A DNA stretch of 64,000 bases, taken from contig NC_050468.1 of the NCBI RefSeq assembly GCF_013373865.1, forward strand, positions 20,292,774 through 20,356,773, in the 5' to 3' direction. Made by a program: the position numbers and the translations under genes. The stretch comes from Monomorium pharaonis (Eukaryota > Arthropoda > Insecta > Hymenoptera > Formicidae). Within the stretch, counting starts at the first letter, position 1. Every line of letters starts with the position of its first letter. Under the pieces are notes generated by a model. It searched no databases. It was not told where the DNA came from and saw only the letters and a program-made list of their open reading frames with translations. This document shows positions 13,441-24,907 of this stretch, in pieces.

Positions 13441-14239
13441 GACTCGCCGCGCCTGCGCACGCCGCGCCGCTGCCGCCATGTTGCTCCGCGCTCCAGTCAC
13501 GTACGCTACTCCAGCGCCAGTCGGACGCTCTGTCGACTCCGTGCGTGTCTCGCGTTCAGAATTCATTGTGCGCAATGTTGTGTTGAGAGTGCCGTCGTGC
13601 TAGCAAACGATACGCGAGTCATGTAAGATCGTACGTAGCAGAGGTCGTATTCCTGTGTAAAGCGGCATCGTGTGTTTGCCTTCGGTTTCGAGTGAAGTGT
13701 TAATTAGCGTGCGCGTCCGAGCAAAGTGTTTGCTCGAAGGGGATACGTTCGGCAGAATATCGCGAGTGCCAATTAAGTGAAGCGCTACATAGTCGTCGTG
13801 CGAGCATACAAAATACAAAATTTTCGAAACAAATTTGTCTTTGTTCGTTGTATCTCGACGCGTAATTTTCATTCAAACGGTTTTCTCACCGCTTTTCTCG
13901 GTCTGCGTTTCCACGAATTAAGTTACGTGACGTCACGCCACTCTTGTGCCATGTTGATTTTCGCCGCCAATCAGACGAGTCGTCCTTTTCACATATTTTT
14001 TCAAATGTAACGGTCGCGCCAAGTGAAATTCTCGTGCGTTTACGTTTTACTCGTGTGTGATATATTATCCGTAATATCGGGAGTGCCGAATAAAGTATCG
14101 GGCGATCGTTATTAACGTGCGATTCGAGAATAGCAGGATGATGTCAGCAGAAAGCGGCATCCATGGAGCGACTCGGTATTCCGGAAAAGGAATGCAGCAG
14201 TAGCAGCAGCATCAGTAGCAGGAGCAGCGACAGCAATCG
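13440..14239 (+). other. CpG-rich leader exon of an unidentified plus-strand gene
   Basis: GC- and CpG-rich compared with its surroundings, this ends at a strong donor (AATCG|GTGAGT) after 14239. It is probably the 5' UTR plus start of a gene with a very long first intron. The first ATG pair (14138/14141) opens a 21-codon frame ending at TAG 14201-14203, which would be an upstream ORF. A second ATG at 14163, in another frame, reads through to the donor as a Ser-rich peptide (MERLGIPEKECSSSSS...) ending in phase 2. I do not recognise the product. GAGTGCC motifs occur at 13587, 13764 and 14081. The exon's left edge is a guess. Confidence 0.45.
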
Positions 14240-15740
14240 GTGAGTGAATTTTTATCAAATCAATTAATTGAATTTATATTATGTGGTATTGCATATTTAT
14301 AGAACACGATTATGCATATTAATTTACATAAAACAAATTTAAAATATGAATGTATATAATTGTAAAATTTACGGGTATAGCATGAAACAGAACCAAATAA
14401 ACGTGACCATAGCATAGAAGAGACCTAAAAAGTCATGTACATTACCTACGGGATTCATAGATATTTGACTACATAGTTCAATGTGTGCATATTTTGTGCA
14501 CATAGAGGCGTTGATGGAGGAAAACACCAAAAGCACCGTCGCGATGACCGTTCTCTAGGAATGAGTAAAGAAGTGTCAAATAACCTACAACGAAAGTTCG
14601 GTTGACGGCACGGTAAATTACAAAAAAAAGACCGCTCTCGGGTTCCTCTCTAATTTCTACACAGAAAAAAAGTAAGTGATCCATTTATTCATATATCTTG
14701 TATATGAATAAAATAATAATTTAGAAAATTTGTGTCTATTGACTAGAGAGTCGAGTATGAACCGATCTTTCAATAAAATTTTTTACTACACTAATAAAAC
14801 TCTTATAAATACGTGTAAAAGTTTAATTTTTTACATACATTTATTCATTTAAAAATTATTTATCTAAAACAGTAAAATAGGGTAATTTTTGTTGCTTAAG
14901 CTATTGGGAGTTATATTTGTTATTGTTTTTTTCTTTATATCTATTCACTTTATTTTAGAAAATTTGAATATTTACAACCAAAAATAACAATAAGCAAGCA
15001 AGACTACTAAATAAGAGGTAATGAGAGACACTAATTGTTAAGAATTGTAGAGCAAAGCTTACTGGAATGCACATATTTAATGTATGCCTTTCGATGGATG
15101 ATGTATGCGAATAGAAATAAAATTATCGTAATATTGTATTCTTTTTTTATTGTTTCTTGATTCTTAAATTTAAATTACAATTAAAAAAACATCTGATGTA
15201 AGAAATGATCAACATTTACTTATATGAATTAAAAGACTAAATAATTAATTATACAAGTTTAATTCGAAATTGTCTGAATTGCTTTTTTAAATCTCTCATA
15301 ATCATCCGTCGCCTTCTCTTCGTTATCTTTTCGTTTTCCTCGAATGTAGTGCATTTTTTCTTTTTTGGTAATGCATTTTTTCTTGTTGCTGGATTCTTGC
15401 TGCAACTTCTGGAAATTTGAGTTTTCTAACTAATGTTGACTAAAATTATAATAAATTTCACTCACAATTTTATACCTAACATAAAGAAATTAAATGTATA
15501 AAAACAAAGAATGCGTAGTTAGTAAATATAATTAATGTAGTTAATAAATTTTTGATAACTTAGGAATTTTATATGTATCATGTGTATTCCATGTTTTAAC
15601 AGTATTCCTAAACCTAAAAATTTATTGCAATTATTAATTATAGCTAGGGTAATTCAACGAGAAACCTGACATTTGTTAAAAGAAAACTGATAAAATATTG
15701 AGAGTTTATCTACTTATGCTGAGATTGCTGTGATACAAAG
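14240..15740. other. AT-rich intron/intergenic stretch
   Basis: No feature supported. The part at 15270-15420 has a short Lys/Gln-rich open frame on the minus strand but no recognisable domain and no clear splice context. Confidence 0.35.
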
Positions 15741-17960
15741 ATGCCGATTGCAATAAAACGTGACTTGCTGTTCAAAACATTGGGTAAAACATAATGTAAG
15801 TTACATTTTTTATTGATTAAGTTCTAAATTATAATATCAATAAGATTGATTTTTGTAGGGAATAAAATTTATTTACTTGAGTTATTGCTAAGATGGGATT
15901 TGATATATACAAATATATTTATGCTCATTTTACATATTAGACAAACATTATGCTCTGACCGAGTGTCAATGAAGCGAATAGAGAAGGAGTGTGTTTATTT
16001 GAAGGTACATACATAGCATGACAAGTTACTGTCATAGGAGTAAAAAGTCATTGTACGAAATATTCGCTGAGTTACTTTGATTCAATAATAATCCTTAAGT
16101 GTTGAAAGTTTATTTATACATTGTGAATATATAAATTATGTGTATATATGTATATATGATTGTACTTTTATACTTTTATTTTTTCTAATATTTAAGTTTT
16201 ATTTTAGCCAACAAGGAATTTGAAGCATTATGTTTCAAGTTTGATTTAGAGCTGGATGAAGTAGTAAGTATTTGATCTTTTAACTAATAATAATAATTAT
16301 ATTTGCATTAAACTATACAATAATTACTTGTTTTTTTATGAATAGACAATGGAAAAGCAAATGATAACAAAAGAGTAGGGTTTTGACCAAGGTATAGATG
16401 CGTCCGAAGAAATTATCAACAAGATTAATATACTTGCCAACAGATATGATCTATTATGCTTGGAGACTCTAAATATTGAACTACTTATATTTTTGTATAA
16501 GTAAATATTATGTAATATTTATAGTTTAGACAAAAAAATCATTTCTTAAATATATTCAAAGATAATATTTAAATATCTTATTGAGTTACTTTTTATAGAC
16601 CATACAAAAGTACTGCAATTGTTAATAAAAAACAAAACACAATGCATAATCACGCAAAAACTCCATATACAGAATGTTTGGCAGGATTCTTTAAATTTCA
16701 CTCTTTAAATGTTCTTCCACCTGTTGCTGAATACCTTGTACATATATATAAAACCTTTTTTTCTAAACAGGATGTCCATCCCACGTTACATGGCAGTAAA
16801 ACCAAATGCAGTAATGAAAAAAAATGTAATAACTTCAGAAGTACATGTAATTCTTTTTAAAATTATATCTTGATTAGCATTGAATAATTTGATTAATGTA
16901 AAAAAATATAACTCATCTCATTGTTTCAATGCTTAAAAATAAGAGGACATTTAGTTGCTGCAATTTTGAGAGACGTTACTTTGATGCAAGACTTACAATA
17001 GTTTTATTGATTTAAAGTAAGTTGCATCAAAATATAGGAAGAAAATGTAGTCTAGTGCTCATGATTTGCATATAATTAAAGGTCTATTTCTACATGATAC
17101 TAGACCACCATTAAAAATACGATTCAAACCACTTAATCAAGATAAAGTATACACAGGAGAAGAAATTATGCAGTTATATGCAGTAAGTTTCTTTCTCCTC
17201 ATGTTTATAAATTCTATAAATAATTGCAATGTAATTAAACGGTCCCTTTTTTGAATCTCCATTCTGGAAGACCAAAGATCTGTCTCATGCAAATTATGAA
17301 CTTAAAATTTGTGTACAGAATCAAATTCACAATCTGTCATTTACGAGTTTGTTGCTTTCACAGCCATACATTGAGATTCCAATTAATGTAAATAATTCTA
17401 ATTTCTGTAGAAAATGATTCATATATATTCATGTCTAACTACGTTTACAGACACATACACAACTTAAACAGTATTTACCTATCATAAAAGGCAGTCCTGT
17501 TTATCTTATTATGATAGTAATGGAGTTGTTTTATCTCTGCCTTCTATCATTAATGGAGATCATTCAAAGTCACACTTAATACAAAAAAATATTTTTATCG
17601 AGTGCACAGTAACTGATCTTACAAAGGTAAGTACACTTACATTGTTTAATTTTAATCTATATATTTATTTACACAAAATACATAAAATAGATGCTTTAAA
17701 AATAAGATTCTATAATTAATATATAAAATATATACGTTATATATTATACATTATTACATATTGTAATTAACCTGTAGACAAAGATTGCGATGGATACTTT
17801 AGTTTGTGCATTTATTCAGTATTGCAAGACCAAGTAGACAGTCGAAATTGTAGAAGTGGTATATCCTGATAATTAAACTTTTTATTAATCAGAATTGAAG
17901 TACCGAACGGAAGAAATCAGTTGCAATAAAGCGATTAATTACATTGGCATTGAGTACGCG
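15741..17960 (+). pseudogene. FARSB: Broken copy of phenylalanyl-tRNA synthetase beta subunit (FARSB)
   Basis: Pieces in order match the N-terminal half of cytosolic PheRS beta. They are MP-I-A-I-KRDLLFKTLGKT (15741-15785), NKEFEALCFKFDLELDEV (16208-16263), a piece with INKINILANRYDLLCLE (16346-16500), VAAILRDVTL...DL (about 16940-17000), HDLHIIKG...IRFKPLNQDKVYTGEE (about 17060-17182), KQYLPIIKGSPVY and YDSNGVVLSLPSIINGDHS...NIFIECTVTDLTK (17451-17626), the piece starting TKIAMDTL (from 17778), and a last piece KYRTEEIS (about 17893-17960). GT/AG intron edges are kept, so it is an unprocessed duplicate. It is dead: a stop closes exon 1, TAG lies at 16376-16378 and 17835-17837, frameshifts occur near 17000-17060 and 17510, and the C-terminal catalytic-like half is absent. 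The live gene must lie elsewhere. Confidence 0.85.
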
Positions 17961-18019
17961 ATCGCACCTTTTCCATCATGCATGTAGAATAATGATTACG
18001 AGATGACAGTTGCAGAGGT

Positions 18020-18153
18020 GCTATTCCGTAACCATTTATCGACAACTATCGATGTCGTTAAGTGTCTTTGCACACGTATTTTGATATATGAAAAAATATG
18101 CGCAACGATACTTAACGACATCGATAGTTGTCGGTAAATGGTTACGGAATAGC
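18020..18153. mobile_element. Short fold-back MITE at the broken end of the FARSB copy
   Basis: Arms of about 44 bases (18020-18063 and 18110-18153) are near-perfect complements: GCTATTCCGTAACCATTTAT with ATAAATGGTTACGGAATAGC apart from one base. The spacer is about 46 bases. Confidence 0.85.
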
Positions 18154-19440
18154 GGTTCTACTACCAACAAACAAGAGACCGAGAAATCTCAATTGCAGCA
18201 CTTGTGGTTGCAAAGTGACAACATTTAAAAGGTGAAACAAACTCTGCAATTATATTCAACCTTTCCGTAATTGACGTACGTTACAATTTACATTTAATCT
18301 TGCTACTTATTTTAATGATACAGCTAACTAGATCAGGCGAACAAGAAAATTATAGAGTGAGAAGTCACCTTCTTCATCTGACGGTATCTCTTGATAACAG
18401 TCGATTAGCTTGTTTAATGGCTGATTTTGACATGAATTATTATGTGGTTCGTTACCACGAATCACTTGAAAGAAGAGGAAAAAAAATAGAATACTTAGTA
18501 TTATAGGTCATATTAGTCTTCTTCGTCGTTCTAATTGAAAAGAATGTGACGATTTTGTGCTGAAAACAATTACGTTAACAATCTTATGTAATTTAATAAA
18601 ATAATAAAAAATTAAAAAATTGATCACTTTAATCTTCTCTCAGAATAAATATTTTCATTATCAAAAACTTCGGGAGAAATTACCTCCACCTCTTCCTCCC
18701 TTTTCTTTATGTCCATCAAACGCTGTCTAGATGCCGTCTCGTTACGCTTGTTACATAATTAACTGTACTTTGGCTGTTTGAATAACTCAGTCGCGTGTTA
18801 TTTTCTTTCCTCGAGCTACAAGATTCAGCTTGTTCGAAAAAACCCCGTAATTCATTAATGCTATTGGAGATTAAAAAAAAATGTTTTTAAAATATTTAAT
18901 AAAGAATTCTTTTGAATTTTTTAATGGACATTTGATAGTTATAGATTCTTACAGTACTAATATGTGAAAAAGGATACCTTAATGGTATAATCATAAATAT
19001 GTATCTCGTATATGATCAATGTTTCATCTATTTAAAGTAATTTAAAAAATGTAAAAATTTATAAACGTATACTTTTAAGTTTTTAGAACAAATATATGCA
19101 TTAAAAAAAAGTATAATTATATTTATAATTAGCTATACCCTGCCACGCGTTGCTATGGCTCTCTATTCTTATGCTACGTTTTTTTCAAATTTTTTTTTGC
19201 TTTTGTTGTTTAACTTTCAAGAGCCTTGCTTTACTGTTGCTCTTTTTATTTTATTTTTGAATAAGCATTTATCTATCTTTAATAAATCTAATATTCATTT
19301 ATTCACGTACTTCTAACTTTTTTTTCTAAAAGCTGCCATGGATTTAGAAATCCATTCAAGACTGTTTTAAATAAGTTCCTTTTTTTCAATAAAATAACAG
19401 TTATCTTTATTTTTCTTATTACCTTAATTTAAACACAATA
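18154..19440. other. Intergenic, no supported gene
   Basis: AT-rich. An open frame at 18300-18506 (68 codons) has no recognisable domain. Near 19130-19180 there is a degenerate repeat piece (CTATACCCTGCCACGCGTTG). Confidence 0.35.
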
Positions 19441-19443
19441 GAA

Positions 19444-19606
19444 ACATTCTTCGCCTCTCTCGGTCTCTCCCGTCTCTCCCCGTCTCTTCCGGTCTCTCCC
19501 TGTCTCACCCCGTCTCTCCCCGTCTCTCCCGATTTCTCCCCGTCTCACCCCGTTTCTCCCGGTCTCTCCCCGTCTCTCACGGTCTCTCTCCGTCTCTCCC
19601 CGTCTC
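19444..19606. repeat. Tandem repeat of a 10-bp CCCCGTCTCT-type unit
   Basis: About 16 head-to-tail copies of a roughly 10-bp unit (CCGTCTCTCC and variants such as CGGTCTCTCC and CGTCTCACCC). Strongly C/T-rich on the plus strand, in sharp contrast to its AT-rich flanks. Confidence 0.85.
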
Positions 19607-20070
19607 AATGTGTCAAAATTTCAATAATATTAATAAAAAACTTTTTTACACTTAAATTATGGCAATTTTTGAAACACCGGTATATCCAAAATCAAACCCC
19701 ATAAGAACACTCCCGTTTTCGAATGCAACATCGTGTCAAAATTTCAAATCCTGCCATTGATTCTAAATTGTCATATACACGCTAAAAGAAACATTCTCAA
19801 ATTAAAGGCCTGCATTTATGAAACGACCAGTAATAAAACTAATATTCATTTATTCACGGTACTTCTAACTAAATTCAATACAACGTTGTGTCAAAATTAC
19901 AAAAAAATATCATTAAAAAAATATTGTTTAAAATTAAATTATGGCCATTATTTTTAAAACACACGTATTTCCAGAATCAGATCTCATAAGAACACTCCCG
20001 GTTATGAATGCAACGTTGTGTCAAAATTTCAAAGCAATCGGTGAAAAACTTACGGAGATCTTAGATGAGG
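19607..20070. repeat. Three diverged copies of a dispersed repeat piece
   Basis: The string GTGTCAAAATTTCAA recurs near 19609, 19732, 19888 and 20009, with shared flanks (CATAAGAACACTCCCG; TTATGGCCATT...ACACACGTAT). It reads as a short tandem array of a degenerate transposon end. Confidence 0.6.
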
Positions 20071-20810
20071 AACAAACATTTACATTTTTATTTATATAGA
20101 TAATTTATAATAATAATTTAATTATCAAAGTTTATATCATATAATGATTGTATCGTAAGGATTAATAGATATTTTAAATACTAGCGTAAGATATTTATAT
20201 AAATATACATATGTACGAAATATATTTAATTTTAAAATACTTTATTTGATTTTTTGATATTTAATTTTAAAATACTTTATACGCTTTAGTTGTAAGTATA
20301 ACACTTATGGTATATTATTATACTTACAATTCAGAATATTTCGAGCAATCAATTTGACCGAGAATAAGTTGGAATTTAATTAGGATAAAAAAATGTATGC
20401 ATCAGAGTATATACATCTAACATTAAGTTAAAGACCGTTTTAATATATAATTTTAAATATTTCGGTTGTAGTATACAATCCTTGATTTATATGTATATGT
20501 ATATGTGCGATGGATTGTTAGTTGGTGTTATCGTTCGTACTCCGAGTCGCGAACAGACAGATCTTGTCATGTCATTATTTGAATTCAATTATTTTTCAAA
20601 ACATGTTTGCGCAACAAATACTACGAGTAATTTTTTGCAAAAACTAAGTCCATTTGAGATTGATAAACTCCTATATGAAAAACGAATGTATAATAAACCA
20701 CAGTGTTTTATTTCAATAGAGTATATATTAGAAAAGAAAGAACACAGTACAAATTAAAATGCTAAATGATAATGATAACTATAAAATTATTACTTCTTAA
20801 CATTTATATA

Positions 20811-20921
20811 GTGTGCTTTCCAGCAAGACACAGTGTAACACAGTGTCCACTAGTGTGAGTGAGACACACTGATATGTTCTTTCTCACACTGTGTTACACT
20901 GTGTCTAATTAGAAAGCACAC
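20811..20921. mobile_element. 111-bp palindromic MITE
   Basis: Inverted ends of about 36 bases: GTGTGCTTTCCAGCAAGACA on the left and its near complement ending AGAAAGCACAC. Inside are repeated CACTGTGTTACACTGTGT motifs. Confidence 0.85.
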
Positions 20922-21589
20922 ATAGGCAAATAATGATTTTTTTTATTTACAAATATCACATGCACTTGTAATTTAAATGTAATTTGCCGAATTGAGAGCG
21001 TGCCGCAAAGCATGAAAAGCCGGTAACGCAAATAATTGTACAGAAAAACCGCACGGTATATATTCATATCATATTTATTAATAACTTAAAATACAAAAAG
21101 AATATTTGGGCAAGAATTTAGCGAATTATTGAATAATTCGTAATTTAACAGCTCATTTGCACGCAGGTCAATCTTCTAATTATTAATAATATTTTGTGCA
21201 TGTAATATTACTTCAAGAATCTCGAAATATCTGCTTCAATATATAATGGATCGTTGTTACAAATATTTAATGGTATGAACTAATTCCGCTTGTGATATCA
21301 AAAATATAAGGTTGCAACGAAGCTCTATGAAATAAAGAAAACAATAAAGTTCACTTATCAGACAATATATAAAATGTAAAATAGATTATTTGGCGTTTAC
21401 TTATTTCTACAATATCTATGGCCATGCCTATAATACCTATGCATATTACACGTCAAATATTTTGGTAAAAAAACTTGCTCAAGTATCCATATCCCTTTGC
21501 TTCACAGTGATACGCTGATATATGATCGGCATTTGTTTTTTTCTTTTTTAAGCGAATTAAAGTTTGCATAGAGGTTCAGAAGAAATCTT

Positions 21590-21650
21590 CCCTCCCACGG
21601 GTACGACCTTGTCGTGGTGGGAGGGCTTAGTACCCCGAGGGCTTGAATGC
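21590..21650. repeat. GC-rich retroelement-like remnant, left part
   Basis: A hairpin-forming string (CCTCCCACGGGTACGACCTT followed by GTCGTGGTGGGAGGG) in an AT-rich region, continuing after the inserted element at about 21928-21960. It looks like the 5' end of a non-LTR retroelement. That is inference from composition. Confidence 0.4.
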
Positions 21651-21917
21651 AGGGGCCACAACCGGAAATGGATTTATATCTTAAGGGTTCCTTTTTATTA
21701 GTAGATGGCGTTACTGATGTGACAAATACATTAAAAATTTATATCAGTGATATGTAGCATTATATTAGTGTATGTACAAGGGACACAACCCGTACACTAA
21801 TATAATGTTACATATCACTGATATAAATTTTTAATATATTTGTCACGTCAGTAACACCATCTACTAATAAAAAAAAAAAAACCCTTAAGATATAAATTCA
21901 TTTTCGGTTGTGGCCAT
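21651..21917. mobile_element. Fold-back element with 10-bp target duplication
   Basis: Long inverted arms run from GGGGCCACAACCGGAAATGG to its complement ending GGTTGTGGCC, meeting near 21780. GCTTGAATGC is present on both sides (21641-21650 and 21918-21927), a perfect 10-bp target-site duplication. It interrupts the GC-rich remnant around 21590-21960. Confidence 0.85.
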
Positions 21918-21959
21918 GCTTGAATGCCTGTGGGGGAAGCTAACTGTACCCATTGCGTC

Positions 21960-22236
21960 GTCGATCGTAAAATTGTGGTTTGTCGCGCCGCGTTAACGCG
22001 GTTCGGGAGTGCCGACCGATTTAATTGAAAACAACCGTAGCCGGTTCGTCGTGTCGCGCGTTTGCTTCGTGAGTGCCGTTCAAGTAAATGGACTAAAAGG
22101 GCTGTCTAGTCTAATTAGTTCTACGCGCGATCGTAGTATATTCGGTTATTCGCGAGTGTTCTGTGCAACGAGAGGAGGAGGAGGAGACGCAGGCCTGGAA
22201 AAGGCATCGTGGCATTCCGCAGAGAAACGTTGGAGT
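21960..22236 (+). other. Second CpG-rich leader exon of an unidentified plus-strand gene
   Basis: CpG-rich sequence ending at the donor GTTGGA|GTGAGTATG. It carries GAGTGCC at 22007 and 22071, and GAGTGTT near 22156. Its 3' part (from about 22160: GAGAGGAGGAGGAGGAGACG, then CAGGCCTGGAAAAGGCATCG) is repeated in the exon at 22641-22725. It resembles a transcription start plus short exon. The product is not recognised. Confidence 0.4.
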
Positions 22237-22640
22237 GAGTATGACTTACTTTTTGTATAAAATTAATAGTTTTTTTCATTCGGTTTTACTAGATAAATTA
22301 CAACATTATAGATAAAATCAAGTAAAATTTTATAGAAATTAAATTTTATGAAACCTTTTTTTCTTTTGAAAAATATTATATGACAATTATATTAATAATT
22401 GAAAGAATAATAAATTTTATACGTAACAATCATCTTTCATCTTATATTAGCAATCGTGAGCTCTATTTTAATTTCAATTTATTTGTACGTTAAAGTATTT
22501 TACAAAATTATTCTATTAATTAATTATTATATGTACTTAATGAGCACAAATACAGAGCTGCATGCCCTGAATTATTTTTTAAAATATTAATTGTTCCTTC
22601 CTTCCTGCTTTAAATTGGACTTTGCGTTTGTTTGTTACAG

Positions 22641-22725
22641 AATCACCGTAGCAAGTGTTCAGTTGTGCAATGAGAGGAGGAGGAGGCCTGGGAAAGGCAT
22701 CGGGCCCCAGCAGAGCAACCTTGGG
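22641..22725 (+). other. Duplicate of the leader exon 3' part
   Basis: Bounded by an acceptor (TTTGTTACAG) and a donor (GGG|GTGAGTATG). It matches the end of the exon at 22160-22236, and the following 240 bases of intron match too. It is open in two frames: one begins at an internal ATG (MRGGGGLGKASGPSRATLG), the other joins in phase to the exon ending at 14239. Neither product is recognised. Confidence 0.4.
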
Positions 22726-22971
22726 GTGAGTATGATTATTATTTGCATAGAATTATTAGTTTTCTTTCTATTCGGTTTTTTCTTGATAAATTATAAAGAA
22801 GATAACGTCACGTAAAGTTTTACACAATTTTAATTTCATAAACTTTTTTTCTTTCGACAAATATTGATTATACGATGGTTATATGAATAATTGAAAAAAT
22901 AAAAAGTTTGATCCGTAACAATTATCTCTCATCTAATATTAATAGTCGCGAGCTCTGTTTTAATTTGAATT

Positions 22972-23471
22972 NNNNNNNNNNNNNNNNNNNNNNNNNNNNN
23001 NNNNNNNNNNNNNNNNNNNNNNNNNNNNNNNNNNNNNNNNNNNNNNNNNNNNNNNNNNNNNNNNNNNNNNNNNNNNNNNNNNNNNNNNNNNNNNNNNNNN
23101 NNNNNNNNNNNNNNNNNNNNNNNNNNNNNNNNNNNNNNNNNNNNNNNNNNNNNNNNNNNNNNNNNNNNNNNNNNNNNNNNNNNNNNNNNNNNNNNNNNNN
23201 NNNNNNNNNNNNNNNNNNNNNNNNNNNNNNNNNNNNNNNNNNNNNNNNNNNNNNNNNNNNNNNNNNNNNNNNNNNNNNNNNNNNNNNNNNNNNNNNNNNN
23301 NNNNNNNNNNNNNNNNNNNNNNNNNNNNNNNNNNNNNNNNNNNNNNNNNNNNNNNNNNNNNNNNNNNNNNNNNNNNNNNNNNNNNNNNNNNNNNNNNNNN
23401 NNNNNNNNNNNNNNNNNNNNNNNNNNNNNNNNNNNNNNNNNNNNNNNNNNNNNNNNNNNNNNNNNNNNNNN
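22972..23471. other. Assembly gap (500 N)
   Basis: Exactly 500 N, which suggests a placeholder length and not a measured one. The second copy of the leader-exon duplication runs into it from the left, and P450 intron 1 sequence comes out on the right. Confidence 0.99.
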
Positions 23472-23574
23472 CTTATAACATTTTATGTTAATACAAAAAC
23501 AATGTTCCTTACAGAGATATTTTTATATTTTAAAAAAGTTTATTTATTAAAATATATTAAAATTTTTAACTTAC

Positions 23575-23737
23575 CTAGTAAATCTATCCGAGTGAATAAC
23601 AATATATTACCAATAATTGGATAACCTATTGGTCCTGGTATTTTATTGATTAATCGTCTATTTGGTCCATATTGCACGTAATAATGATATGTCAAATATC
23701 CAATTAAGACAAGTAATAATAATAAAGTAACAAACAT
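23575..23737 (-). pseudogene. Orphan first exon of a CYP4-type P450 (copy A)
   Basis: ATG at 23737 to a good donor (CTAG|GTAAGT) after 23575: 54 codons plus one base, the same length and phase as exon 1 of gene B. It encodes a hydrophobic anchor (MFVTLLLLLVLIGYL), then NKIPGPIGYPIIGN. The promoter side (23738-24480) also matches that of gene B. No exon 2 follows: the sequence meets the gap within 110 bases, and left of the gap is unrelated DNA. Either the rest of a third P450 is missing or misplaced at the gap, or only the 5' end was duplicated. The exon itself shows no damage. Confidence 0.8.
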
Positions 23738-24489
23738 CTTTGTCGTATTGATTGTTCTAAGCAGGTTCAGTTCTCATCAGTCGCGGGTTTCTTTCAGTTC
23801 TTGGATTGCACATAAAAAATATTTTATATTTATATTGTGATAAACTTTATCATTATTCTGATAATAATGAATAATTTATCTAAACATTGATAAGTAACAT
23901 GTCAAATGTAACATGTCAAAATACGGTAATTAAACAAATATAAAAAGTGTGAGTAAATTTTTTTTCTTTCTAAAAACTATGAATTAGATTAAAATTATAT
24001 AAAGTCTGTGAAAAATGTTTAATTCTTAATTTTTTAATTTAAAAAAATTTATTTACCTCATGAAACAGGCATTAATAGAAACACTTCCGAATTTAATAAT
24101 TTATAACCAATTTAAATGAACTTATATATAACAATAAATAATTTCAATACATATTTTTGTTATTATGCACAATTAATTTGTAACAAACTAACTTCTTTTC
24201 GCTACACACTCACTTGCTTTCGGGAATGACTGCTCACTCATTGCCTATTTTAGTAGATTATTTACTATTTATAAGTAGTATATTTGCTGAATTAAAATTA
24301 ATCTTGAAATACAAAAAATTTAATAGCTTATTTAGAATAAAATCTTGAAAAACATCTTATAACACATTTATTATAATATTTAACATTTATCACATTTATA
24401 ATCATTCAAATCAGAAACTAATAATAAAACGTGAATACTGATATAATATTCAAGAACTGTCGACACGTACATATATATAGGGCTATATA

Positions 24490-24907
24490 CACTGGCGCAA
24501 AAAAATGGGACAAAAATTTTGACCGAATTTTTAGGCAATCTTCAAAGTGACGCAACTTTGCGAAAAATTATCCAAATTACATGAAATTTTTTTTTTAAAT
24601 TAAAGGGCAAAGGCTAATTTAAGAATCCCTAGGCAAAAGTTTAATTTGTTAAGTGTTACTTTTTTGTCACATGAAAACCAAACATGTCTTTTTAAATAAA
24701 CAAAGTAAAAGTTTGTTATTATTTTTCACAAGTTTCTCGTTAAAATCTTGCTAATATTGATCCAAATTCGTAAAGTTTATCTTTTTCTAAGCAATTAAAA
24801 GAAACATGTCGATACGATATTTTTTGTTGATTACACACGAGTTTGAAATTTGCACTGCATTTTAGAGTATATTAGCGAATAAATACAATATTTTTTGGAT
24901 ACCAGAA
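24490..24907 (+). repeat. Dispersed repeat, copy 1 (TA-flanked end CACTGGCGC)
   Basis: It starts after TA with CACTGGCGCAAAAAAATGGG and matches, in opposite orientation, 46982-47403. The TA plus this terminus suggests one end of a decayed Tc1/mariner-like element. No transposase frame is seen. Confidence 0.75.

Noticed and set aside
18300..20757. Open frames at 18300-18506 and 20482-20757
   Set aside because: No recognisable domain, no convincing splice partners and no homologous copy in the window; could be remnants, but not supportable.
22908..23624. Open frame of 238 codons across the N gap
   Set aside because: Most of it is N; the reading is an artefact of the gap.
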